DNA from: Streptomyces sp. A3M-1-3
Lineage (GTDB): Bacteria; Actinomycetota; Actinomycetes; Streptomycetales; Streptomycetaceae
Length of the DNA stretch: 64,000 nt
Assembly: GCF_024213665.1 (NCBI RefSeq)
Contig: NZ_JANAVP010000001.1
Coordinates: 186,001 to 250,000, forward strand
Reading direction: 5' to 3'
The translations under genes were made by a program, and so were the position numbers. The stretch's first letter is position 1; every line of letters begins with the position of its first letter. The notes beneath the pieces are model-generated. The model saw nothing but the letters and a program-made list of their open reading frames with translations, was not told where the DNA came from and ran no database searches. Of this stretch, positions 1 to 6,745 are shown piece after piece.

Positions 1-233
1 AGACCGATACCTACGTAGAGGTAGGTGAAGCCGAACAGGTAGATGCCTGATGCCGCCAGGATCTTGTTCGGGTCACCGTCGGCGGTGAAGATGAGGTACG
101 TCGGCGTCAGTACCTGCAGTGCACCTACGAAAAGGTTGAACACCGCTCCCGCCCGGGCATCGACCTTCCCGAGAAGCAGCAACCCGTTGATGAAGAGCAC
201 CGCACCGACGAAGAACAGTCCCACGTTTCCCAC
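1..233 (-). CDS. AmiS/UreI family amide or urea channel, 3' end outside window
   Basis: The reverse strand starts with GTG at 233, eight or so bases after a good AGGAGG, and reads into the window edge without a stop (77 codons seen). The protein begins VGNVGLFFVGAVLFINGLLL and continues with two further hydrophobic stretches, including LTPTYLIFTADGDPNKIL and GIYLFGFTYLYVGIG. This is the N-terminal half of the AmiS/UreI family of six-helix inner-membrane channels for short amides or urea. The gene lies downstream of an FmdB-type zinc-ribbon gene on the same strand and opposite a formate dehydrogenase gene, so formamide uptake is the likely role, with a formamidase gene expected beyond position 1. 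Family assignment is firm; substrate is inferred from context. Confidence 0.85.
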   Translation of the reverse strand, partial: MGNVGLFFVGAVLFINGLLLLGKVDARAGAVFNLFVGALQVLTPTYLIFTADGDPNKILAASGIYLFGFTYLYVGIG

Positions 234-427
234 GGAGACACACCTCCTACAGTCCGCGTGGGGGCGGAATCGCGTCGTGCCAGGGCCGCCCCATGAGCTG
301 CCGAGGACATGGCTCGGTTCCCGGCCAGCGTTAGTGATTCCGCATTCCGCGCCCCGCTACGGGAAAGACGTCTGTGTTCCGACGTCGGAGCCCCGCATGA
401 GACGTTCTCCCTTGTCGACCACCACCC

Positions 428-706
428 TCAGGGACGCGGCAACCGCGAGAGCGCGGGGTGGGGGTACCGTCGTATCCTGCTGCGTGGCGGCACTTCGGAG
501 ACTACTGCCGGGGCCTCACGGGCCTGCTCCTCCCGGTCATGGAGGTCGGCGGCCGCGCGAGGGGACAGCGACAGGCCGGGCGAGGAGTACACACGTCTCG
601 CAGCGCCTGTGCAAACTGGGCAGCCGTAAGCCTTGGGCGCCGTTCCGATTGCCAACCTCACGTTGAAAGGCCCACAGCGGCTGCATCGATATTCATAGGT
701 TGCCAT
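428..706 (-). CDS. FmdB-family zinc ribbon protein
   Basis: This is a 92-residue protein. The ATG at 706 is preferred over an upstream in-frame ATG because the family begins MATYEYRC. It shows the two Cys-x-x-Cys knuckles of an FmdB zinc ribbon, YRCSRCG at residues 6-12 and YGCPVCTG near 28-35, followed by a charged, Arg-rich tail with no recognisable fold. FmdB proteins are regulatory or accessory proteins often encoded beside formamidase (fmdA). Here it precedes the AmiS-like channel gene by about 195 bp on the same strand and diverges from formate dehydrogenase across 257 bp. A role in regulating or supporting formamide use is inferred, not shown. Confidence 0.8.
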   Translation of the reverse strand: MATYEYRCSRCGPFNVRLAIGTAPKAYGCPVCTGAARRVYSSPGLSLSPRAAADLHDREEQAREAPAVVSEVPPRSRIRRYPHPALSRLPRP

Positions 707-963
707 CACCACTCCGGATGTCGGTGGACGCCGGCCAACCCAGGCGTGTGGGGCGCGCCAACAGGCGTACGCCACAGCGCATTTCCTCCCTTCAAGGAAA
801 CGTCTCGTAGATCCACGTGTCAAGTCCTGGACGGCTTGCCCACCCGTTCCCCTCCCTCGCTATCCCTGGGGATTGCAGCGCCGACGCATGCTCGACTAAA
901 ATTCAAGATCATCGGTGCCAGACCGGTTTATCGGAGCAGTGGCCCTACCAATGGAGGACGGCC

Positions 964-2127
964 ATGGCAAAGATCCTTGCGGTGCTCTATCCCGACCCGG
1001 TGGGCGGTTATCCTCCCGACTACGCCCGCGACGAGATTCCGGCCATCACCGGCTATCCGGGCGGACAGACCGCGCCGACCCCGCAAGCCATAGATTTCAC
1101 GCCGGGGCAGCTCCTCGGCAGCGTCTCGGGAGAACTGGGACTGCGCCGGTTCCTGGAGGACCGAGGCGACACCTATGTCGTCACCAGCGACAAGGAAGGG
1201 CCGGACTCCACCCTGGACCACGAGCTGCCCGACGCCGACGTGGTGATCTCGCAGCCCTTCTGGCCCGCCTATCTGACCCCCGAGCGGATCACCGCCGCTC
1301 CCCAGCTCAGACTCGCGATCACCGCGGGGATCGGGTCCGACCACGTCGACCTGCCGAGCGCCATCGCCCACGGCATGACGGTGGCGGAGGTGACCTACAG
1401 CAACAGCATCAGCGTCTCCGAGCACGCCGTCATGCAGATCCTCACCCTGGTGCACAACTACATGCCCGCCCACGACTGGGTGACCGCCAAGAGAGGCTGG
1501 AACATCGCGGACAGCGTCTCGCGCGCCTACGACCTCGAAGGCATGGACGTCGGCGTCCTCGGCTCCGGCCGTATCGGCGCGGCGGTACTGCGCCGCCTCA
1601 AGCCGTTCGACGTCACCCTGCACTACTGCGACGTGCACCGGCTGCCCAAGGAGGTCGAAGAGGAACTGGAGCTGACCTGGCATCCCGACGCGCGTTCGCT
1701 GGCCTCCTCGGTCGACGTGCTGTCGATCCACACTCCGCTGCATCCGCAGACGCAGAACCTCTTCGACGACGACCTGATCGGGGTCATGAAGCGCGGTTCG
1801 TACATCGTCAACACCGCACGTGCGCTCATCGTCAACCGGGACGCCGTGGTGCGTGCCCTGGGCAGCGGCCAACTGGCCGGTTACGCCGGTGACGTCTGGT
1901 ATCCGCAGCCGCCACCGCCCGACCACCCCTGGCGCACCATGCCGTACGAGGCGATGACGCCGCACGTGTCCGGTACGACCCTCTCGGCGCAGGCCCGCTA
2001 CGCGGCCGGTACCCGGGAGATCCTGGAGTGCTGGCTCGACGGGCACCCCATCCGCCCGGAGTACCTGATCGTCGACGGCGGCGGGCTCGCCGGGACGGGA
2101 GCGCGCTCCTACACGGTCGCCGGATAA
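964..2127 (+). CDS. fdh: NAD-dependent formate dehydrogenase
   Basis: This 387-residue protein oxidises formate to CO2 with NAD+ in the cytoplasm and belongs to the D-2-hydroxyacid dehydrogenase superfamily. The ATG at 964 follows GGAGG; the in-frame extension to 817 has no such site and is not protein-like. The NAD motif GSGRIG and the acidic residue after the next strand (YCDVHRLP) are present. The signatures of the Pseudomonas 101-type enzyme are also clear: SNSISVSEH for the formate-binding Asn, NTAR for the catalytic Arg region, and the Gln-His pair in PQPPPPDHPW and TPHVSGTT. Formamide hydrolysis by the neighbouring divergent locus would supply formate, so the two sides probably form one pathway. 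Confidence 0.93.
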   Translation: MAKILAVLYPDPVGGYPPDYARDEIPAITGYPGGQTAPTPQAIDFTPGQLLGSVSGELGLRRFLEDRGDTYVVTSDKEGPDSTLDHELPDADVVISQPFWPAYLTPERITAAPQLRLAITAGIGSDHVDLPSAIAHGMTVAEVTYSNSISVSEHAVMQILTLVHNYMPAHDWVTAKRGWNIADSVSRAYDLEGMDVGVLGSGRIGAAVLRRLKPFDVTLHYCDVHRLPKEVEEELELTWHPDARSLASSVDVLSIHTPLHPQTQNLFDDDLIGVMKRGSYIVNTARALIVNRDAVVRALGSGQLAGYAGDVWYPQPPPPDHPWRTMPYEAMTPHVSGTTLSAQARYAAGTREILECWLDGHPIRPEYLIVDGGGLAGTGARSYTVAG

Positions 2128-2224
2128 CCAAGAACAGCCGGCGGACTGAAATCAGCAAAAAAACTCATTGGAAGAACCAGCAGAAGATCCACCACGTGAG
2201 TGGGCAATGGACCTTGTGCTATGT

Positions 2225-2257
2225 CATGCCTGCTGCGAGCCCATGCCTGCTGTGAGC
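2225..2257. repeat. Direct repeat of 16 bp, two copies
   Basis: CATGCCTGCTGCGAGC at 2225-2240 is repeated with one change (CATGCCTGCTGTGAGC) at 2242-2257, a 17-bp period. It sits in the 274-bp non-coding gap after formate dehydrogenase. The same gap has an AT-rich pocket near 2308-2326 unlike the surrounding DNA. No function is evident. Confidence 0.6.
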
Positions 2258-2401
2258 CGACTCACTCCGAATTTGCTGGACCGGCGCGGCCGAAACCTTT
2301 AGCGTCCATAAAAAGATTGATTTTTCTCCGTATGCGGCGGCACCGGCGCCGTGCATACTGTTTCGCAAGAAAACCAATGTGAACGCCGGGAAGGTGGATC
2401 A

Positions 2402-2833
2402 GTGAGCAGCATGGACGCCGTGTGGGTACGGGGCGTGAACGGCATTCAGATGCATCACGTGACCGACCTTCAGGATGCCAGCAGGTTTTTGGGCAACGCA
2501 GCGATGGCACTGCGGGCCGCACACGTAAGGACCGGCGCCGACCGGTACTCCAGCATCGCCGCCGAGCTCAAGAGCCTGGTCGAGCGAGTGCGGGAGTTGG
2601 AGGACGAGGCGCGGTCGATCATGCACGACCTGCACTCCGCCGACCCCGAGCGGTTCGTCCGCTGCCGGGATGGTCATGAGCCGTGGCCCGGTGAGATCCC
2701 GGCAGGTTTCATCCCGCGCCACACCTGCGGGGACGAGTGCCTCTACCACGACCGCGGGGTCCTCGACGCCATCATGCAGTGCACCTGCGGCCGTCCGCCG
2801 TGCCGGGCGTGTGAAATCGGCGGGAAGCTCTGA
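2402..2833 (+). CDS. Hypothetical protein with Cys-rich C-terminus
   Basis: I do not recognise this 143-residue protein. The GTG at 2402 is chosen because GGAAGG lies just upstream; an in-frame ATG at 2411 is the alternative. Residues 20-85 are mostly helical, with a heptad-like stretch SLVERVRELEDEARSIMHDL that could form a coiled coil. The last 40 residues hold CGDEC and CTCGRPPCRACE, six or so cysteines that could bind zinc. It is monocistronic, ending at a strong hairpin at 2843-2890 and facing the toxin-antitoxin pair. Codon use is typical of the neighbourhood, which supports it being real. Confidence 0.7.
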   Translation: MSSMDAVWVRGVNGIQMHHVTDLQDASRFLGNAAMALRAAHVRTGADRYSSIAAELKSLVERVRELEDEARSIMHDLHSADPERFVRCRDGHEPWPGEIPAGFIPRHTCGDECLYHDRGVLDAIMQCTCGRPPCRACEIGGKL

Positions 2834-2842
2834 CGAGCCCGA

Positions 2843-2890
2843 GCGAGTGCTGAGTGAGTCCCCGGGCCCGGGGGCTCACTCAGCACTCGC
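2843..2890. terminator. Long hairpin between convergent genes
   Basis: GCGAGTGCTGAGTGAG is mirrored by CTCACTCAGCACTCGC around a GC-rich centre, giving a stem of about 21 bp with a single mismatch. It lies between the hypothetical gene (plus) and the PIN gene (minus) and probably terminates transcription in both directions. Confidence 0.8.
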
Positions 2891-2948
2891 TGACGTTGAA
2901 CGGGGGCCCGCCGCGTGCCGCTCGCTGGTCAACAGAGCGCTGCGGCGC

Positions 2949-3320
2949 TCAGGGTTTGCCGATGTCGACTGCCCACACGCCCGTACCGTCATAGGCGTCC
3001 GGAGTTGCGGTCAGCACCTGGCCCTCGACGGCACCCGAGACAGCCGCAAAGACGGCGTGCGCATAACGCCAGTCGATGCCCGCCATGGTGGCGTCCTCAA
3101 CCGCTGCCGCTACCGCGAAGTCCAGCGGCAGGAACTCCAGCCCCGGCAGGGCGCCAGCGTGCGCGGCGGTCCCTGGCAGCTCCATGCCCGCAGCGACCAG
3201 GCAGAGTGCCGGAACGTGGGCTCGCTGCTCCGGGTCGTCGACTTCGACAACGACGATCGACGACAGCAGGCGATGCCCTCGGCGCAGCGCCACTACCGCC
3301 GTGTGATCAAGGATGATCAC
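2949..3320 (-). CDS. PIN-domain-like toxin of a VapBC-type module
   Basis: This 123-residue protein starts at a GTG (3320-3318) whose bases overlap the stop of the antitoxin gene as GTGA, so the two are translationally coupled. The start VIILDHTAVVAL matches the first PIN strand with its metal-binding Asp. A later region, IDWRYAHAVFAA, has the helix and acidic residue expected mid-domain, and VLTATPDAYDGTGVWAVDI resembles the last strand. PIN toxins are Mg-dependent RNases. Some acidic positions cannot be confirmed by eye, so activity is uncertain. A longer reading to 3362 has no support. Confidence 0.7.
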   Translation of the reverse strand: MIILDHTAVVALRRGHRLLSSIVVVEVDDPEQRAHVPALCLVAAGMELPGTAAHAGALPGLEFLPLDFAVAAAVEDATMAGIDWRYAHAVFAAVSGAVEGQVLTATPDAYDGTGVWAVDIGKP

Positions 3321-3580
3321 CGGCGGCTCCCGACTCGTCCGGCGACGATCGCCTGCCGCCACTCATGGCCCTCACGCAGATCGTCGTCCGCGAGATCCGT
3401 CCCGAGGTGCGAGCGGACGTAGGCGATCGCCTTCGCCGTCCGCTCTGCCCGCTCGTCCTCCGTGGGGACACCCGAGACCAGGCGCTCGACATACGCGCGA
3501 GTGCTCAGTCCGCGCTCCTCGGCAAGGGTCCGGATCCGGTCTCGTATCTCGTCACTGATCTTGATCGTGGTGTCGGCCAT
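3317..3580 (-). CDS. Ribbon-helix-helix antitoxin
   Basis: This is an 87-residue protein starting MADTTIKISDEIRDRIR, the classic short beta strand plus first helix of a ribbon-helix-helix (MetJ/Arc) DNA-binding fold, followed by a second helix (STRAYVERLVSG). The ATG at 3580 is preferred to an upstream in-frame ATG because it begins at the family start. The C-terminal half is charged and probably wraps the PIN partner. As first gene of the pair it is expected to repress its own promoter, which would lie in the short gap before the gltX terminator. Confidence 0.82.
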   Translation of the reverse strand: MADTTIKISDEIRDRIRTLAEERGLSTRAYVERLVSGVPTEDERAERTAKAIAYVRSHLGTDLADDDLREGHEWRQAIVAGRVGSRR

Positions 3581-3600
3581 ACTGCGAGAATACAACTGAA

Positions 3601-3651
3601 TACGTCCCCGAGGGGCGGAAAGCCGGTCGGCTTCCGCCCCTCGGGGACGTA
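3601..3651. terminator. Bidirectional hairpin terminator after gltX
   Basis: TACGTCCCCGAGGGGCGGAA is mirrored by the bases ending at 3651, giving a stem of about 23 bp with one bulged base and a 4-base loop. It lies ten bases beyond the gltX stop and just upstream of the antitoxin gene. Confidence 0.85.
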
Positions 3652-3661
3652 CGGCAAACGC

Positions 3662-5134
3662 CTACGCGGCGAGCTTCGCCAGGGCCGCGTCGATGCGGGA
3701 CAGGGTGCGGTCGCGGCCCAGGACCTCCAGGGACTCGAAGAGCGGCAGGCCGACCGTGCGGCCGGTGACCGCCACGCGGACCGGGGCCTGGGCCTTGCCG
3801 AGCTTCAGGCCGTGCTCCTCGCCGGCCGCGAGGACCGCGTTCTTCAGGGCCTCCGCGTTCCAGTCCGTGTCCGCCAGCTTGGCGCGGGCCGTCGTGAGCA
3901 GAGCCACCGGCTCGCCCTTCATCGCCTTCGCCCAGGACGCCTCGTCCTCGACCGGCTGGTCGAGGAAGAGGAAGTCCACGTTGGCCGTGATGTCGGAGAG
4001 GACCGTCAGGCGGGTCTGCGCGTGCGGGGCGATCTCCTCGAAGGCCGCCCGGTCGAAGGCCTCCGGCCGCCACGGCGCGTGCGGGGCCTTCAGCCAGGGG
4101 CCGCACGCCTCGATGAAGTCCTTGACGTCCAGCTCACGCAGGTGCGTGGCGTTGATGTGCTCGCACTTCTTGAGGTCGAAGCGCGCCGGGTTCGCGTTGA
4201 CACCGGTGATGTCGAAGGCGGCGACCATCTCCTCCATGGAGAAGATGTCGCGGTCCTCGGACAGGGACCAGCCCAGCAGCGAAAGGTAGTTGAGCAGCCC
4301 CTCGGGGAGGAAGCCGCGCTCCCGGTAGAGGTTCAGCGACGACTCCGGGTCGCGCTTGGAGAGCTTCTTGTTGCCCTCGCCCATGACGTACGGCAGGTGG
4401 CCGAACTGCGGCACGCTCTTGGCGATGCCCAGCTCCATCAGCGCCTTGTAGAGCGCGATCTGCCGCGGGGTGGAGGACAGCAGGTCCTCGCCGCGCAGCA
4501 CGTGCGTGATCTCCATCAGCGCGTCGTCGACGGGGTTGACGAGCGTGTAGAGCGGGGCGCCGTTGGCACGGACGATGCCGAAGTCCGGCACGTTGTCCTG
4601 GGTGAAGGTGAGCTCGCCGCGGACCAGGTCCGTGAAGGTGATCGGCCCGTCGGGCATCCGGAACCGGACGATGGCCGGGCGGCCCTCGGCCCGGTACCGC
4701 TCGATGCGCTCGGCGCTGAGGTTGCGGCACGTGCCGTCGTACCCGGAGGGCTTGCCGGCGGCGCGGGCGGCGTCGCGGCGGGCTTCGAGCTCGACGGCGG
4801 TGCAGAAGCAGTCATACGCGTGCCCGGCGTCCTGCAGCTTCTTCGCGACGTCCGCGTAGATGTCCATGCGCTGCGACTGGCGGTACGGGGCGTGCGGGCC
4901 GCCGACCTCGGGGCCCTCGTCCCAGTCGAGGCCGAGCCAGCGCAGCGAGTCGAGCAGCTGGTTGTACGACTCCTCGGAGTCGCGCGCCGCGTCGGTGTCC
5001 TCGATACGGAAGACCAGGGTGCCGCCGTGGTGGCGGGCGAACGCCCAGTTGAAGAGGGCGGTGCGGACCAGACCCACGTGCGGGTTGCCGGTCGGCGAGG
5101 GACAGAAACGTACGCGGACGGGTCCGTTAGCCAC
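3662..5134 (-). CDS. gltX: Glutamyl-tRNA synthetase
   Basis: This 490-residue class I synthetase charges tRNA-Glu (and in actinobacteria also tRNA-Gln for later amidation). The HIGH signature is in [17 protein letters not shown] (HVGL at 19-22), and the KMSKS loop is [10 protein letters not shown] near residue 257. The Rossmann core, the tRNA-binding insertion and a helical C-terminal anticodon-binding region are full length. Its start overlaps the stop of the upstream FAH-family gene by 8 bp, so the two form one translation unit. A strong hairpin follows the stop. Confidence 0.97.
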   Translation of the reverse strand: MANGPVRVRFCPSPTGNPHVGLVRTALFNWAFARHHGGTLVFRIEDTDAARDSEESYNQLLDSLRWLGLDWDEGPEVGGPHAPYRQSQRMDIYADVAKKLQDAGHAYDCFCTAVELEARRDAARAAGKPSGYDGTCRNLSAERIERYRAEGRPAIVRFRMPDGPITFTDLVRGELTFTQDNVPDFGIVRANGAPLYTLVNPVDDALMEITHVLRGEDLLSSTPRQIALYKALMELGIAKSVPQFGHLPYVMGEGNKKLSKRDPESSLNLYRERGFLPEGLLNYLSLLGWSLSEDRDIFSMEEMVAAFDITGVNANPARFDLKKCEHINATHLRELDVKDFIEACGPWLKAPHAPWRPEAFDRAAFEEIAPHAQTRLTVLSDITANVDFLFLDQPVEDEASWAKAMKGEPVALLTTARAKLADTDWNAEALKNAVLAAGEEHGLKLGKAQAPVRVAVTGRTVGLPLFESLEVLGRDRTLSRIDAALAKLAA

Positions 5135-5903
5135 GCTTGATCACCTTGTTGGTGAGAGTGCCGATGCCTTCGATGGTGACGGCGACCTCGTCGCCGACGT
5201 TGAGGGGGCCGACCCCTGCCGGGGTGCCCGTGAGGACGACGTCGCCGGGGAGCAGCGTCATGGCCTCGGTGATGTGAACGATCAGGTCCTCGATGGAGCG
5301 GATCATCTCGCTCGTCCGGCCGAGCTGGCGTTGTTCGCCGTTGACCGTGCACTGGATGGCGAGGTCGCCCGGGTCGAGGTCGGTCTCCACCCAGGGGCCG
5401 AGCGGGCAGGCGCCGTCGAAGCCCTTGGCCCGGGCCCACTGCTTCTCGCGCTTCTGGACGTCACGCGCCGTGACGTCGTTGGCGCAGGTGTAGCCGAGGA
5501 TGACGTCCTTGACGCGCTCGCGCGGCACCTCGCGGCACATGCGGCCGATGACGACGGCCAGCTCGGCCTCGTGCTGGAGGTCCTCGGTGAAGGACGGGTA
5601 CGCGATGGGGTCGCCGGGGCCGATCACCGACGTGGACGGCTTGAAGAAGGTGATCGGGACGTCCGGGACCTCGTTGCCGAGCTCGGCCGCGTGCTCCGCG
5701 TAGTTGCGGCCGATGGCCACGACCTTGTTGGGCAGCACGGGCGGCAGCAGCCGGACTTTGCTCAGCGGGACCTTCGTACCGGAGAGCTCGAAGTCCGCGA
5801 ACGGGATGCCCTTGATGATGTCGAGGGCGAGATCGTCGGGGGATTGGCCCTCGACCGCGCCGAAGGCGACATTGCCGTCGATGGAGAACCTGGCGATGCG
5901 CAC
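5127..5903 (-). CDS. Fumarylacetoacetate hydrolase family protein
   Basis: This 258-residue protein has the FAH C-terminal fold used by fumarylpyruvate hydrolases, acylpyruvases and decarboxylases. Visible signatures are [16 protein letters not shown], the metal-binding acidic cluster in [23 protein letters not shown], and [19 protein letters not shown] near the C-terminus. The exact substrate cannot be read from sequence. It is the first gene of a two-gene unit with gltX, a linkage seen widely in Streptomyces, with an 8-bp overlap. Confidence 0.9.
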   Translation of the reverse strand: MRIARFSIDGNVAFGAVEGQSPDDLALDIIKGIPFADFELSGTKVPLSKVRLLPPVLPNKVVAIGRNYAEHAAELGNEVPDVPITFFKPSTSVIGPGDPIAYPSFTEDLQHEAELAVVIGRMCREVPRERVKDVILGYTCANDVTARDVQKREKQWARAKGFDGACPLGPWVETDLDPGDLAIQCTVNGEQRQLGRTSEMIRSIEDLIVHITEAMTLLPGDVVLTGTPAGVGPLNVGDEVAVTIEGIGTLTNKVIKRG

Positions 5904-5997
5904 GGGATGCTGTCGCCCCTCACTTGCTGGCTGACTGGAGACTGACGCTCCAGGCTAACGCGGGGGCGGCCTGCGGCCGTGCGCCATGCGTGCCGGG

Positions 5998-6174
5998 TCA
6001 GGCGGTGGGTGCGTCCATCAGGATGGTGCGGCGGGGGTTGGCGGTCTGGGCGGGGAGGTCGACGGAGTGCTCCGGCTGCTCAACCGCGGTCTGCAGTTCT
6101 GCGGCGTCGCCCAGGTGGGCCAGCGTCGTGCGCCGGGGGTTGGCTATGTTGCGGAACATCATCGTCGTCTTCAT
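5998..6174 (-). CDS. Small 58-residue protein with duplicated NPRRT motif
   Basis: An open frame of 59 codons starts at ATG 6174 and stops at 5998. It begins MKTTMMFRNIANPRRTTLAH and ends QTANPRRTILMDAPTA. The octapeptide ANPRRT-x-L occurs twice, about 35 residues apart, with an acidic linker (EQPEHSVDL) between. About nine in ten third positions are G or C, as in neighbouring genes, which argues for real coding. The ribosome site is weak (AGGG eleven bases upstream). It lies 94 bp upstream of the FAH gene on the same strand. I do not know its function; the two basic Thr-containing boxes look like paired recognition or phosphorylation sites. Confidence 0.65.
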   Translation of the reverse strand: MKTTMMFRNIANPRRTTLAHLGDAAELQTAVEQPEHSVDLPAQTANPRRTILMDAPTA

Positions 6175-6745
6175 GTGCCGTACGGACCCTGTCGGTTACG
6201 GGCGTCGCGAGGACGCCGGTTGTCGGATGTGCCATCTCTGTAAAGCGTCAGGCTAAACATCTGGTTCCCCGCCCAAGACGCCAACTGACGGCGATCTGCA
6301 TGTGAGTTTGCTCACCAGCTGACCGGCATTACGGGCATAAAGGTCGGCCAACTCTGCACCAGGAAACGGACATTGCGCCACTGAAGGCTGTATTCCGCTC
6401 CTGATCATCTCGACTGGGACACCCCGCCCCCGTAAGCGATTGGTGGGCAGAAGTCCGATATCGATAGGATCCTCATCTACGTCTTGTAGCGCAGTCATTA
6501 CATGGTGTCACCCAGGTCACAGCCTGGTCCTGGGACCTTGTTGGAGATCCGGCACTGTGCTGGAATTCCTCGGACCGCCGCGGGTTTCAGCCGGCGCGCA
6601 GGGGGCGCAACGCAGCGCCAGAGCGGCGGTAAGAAGGGGAGACGCGCCGGTCACCGACGACCACCATGGGGCCGTTAGTGCCCCACGACTCGACACCGTC
6701 CCGCCGTTACGCGGAGGGACGCCTGGTCCAGAGGTTGCGACGCTA
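6175..6745. other. Intergenic region upstream of conservon 1
   Basis: These 571 bp separate the 58-residue gene (minus) from cvnA1 (plus). The right half could extend the cvnA1 frame to 6440, but that translation is low in conserved-looking sequence. On minus, 6253-6498 is open for 81 codons with unusually low third-position GC and one TTA codon; it ends in a stretch (ELADLYARNAGQLVSKL) faintly like the start of an ECF sigma factor. No convincing promoter was identified. Confidence 0.5.

Noticed and set aside
43..666. Plus-strand frame of 207 codons at the left edge
   Set aside because: It is antisense to the AmiS and FmdB-type genes, lacks a ribosome site and encodes no recognisable protein.
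817..963. N-terminal extension of formate dehydrogenase
   Set aside because: The added 49 residues are not protein-like, and GGAGG precedes the ATG at 964, which matches the family start.
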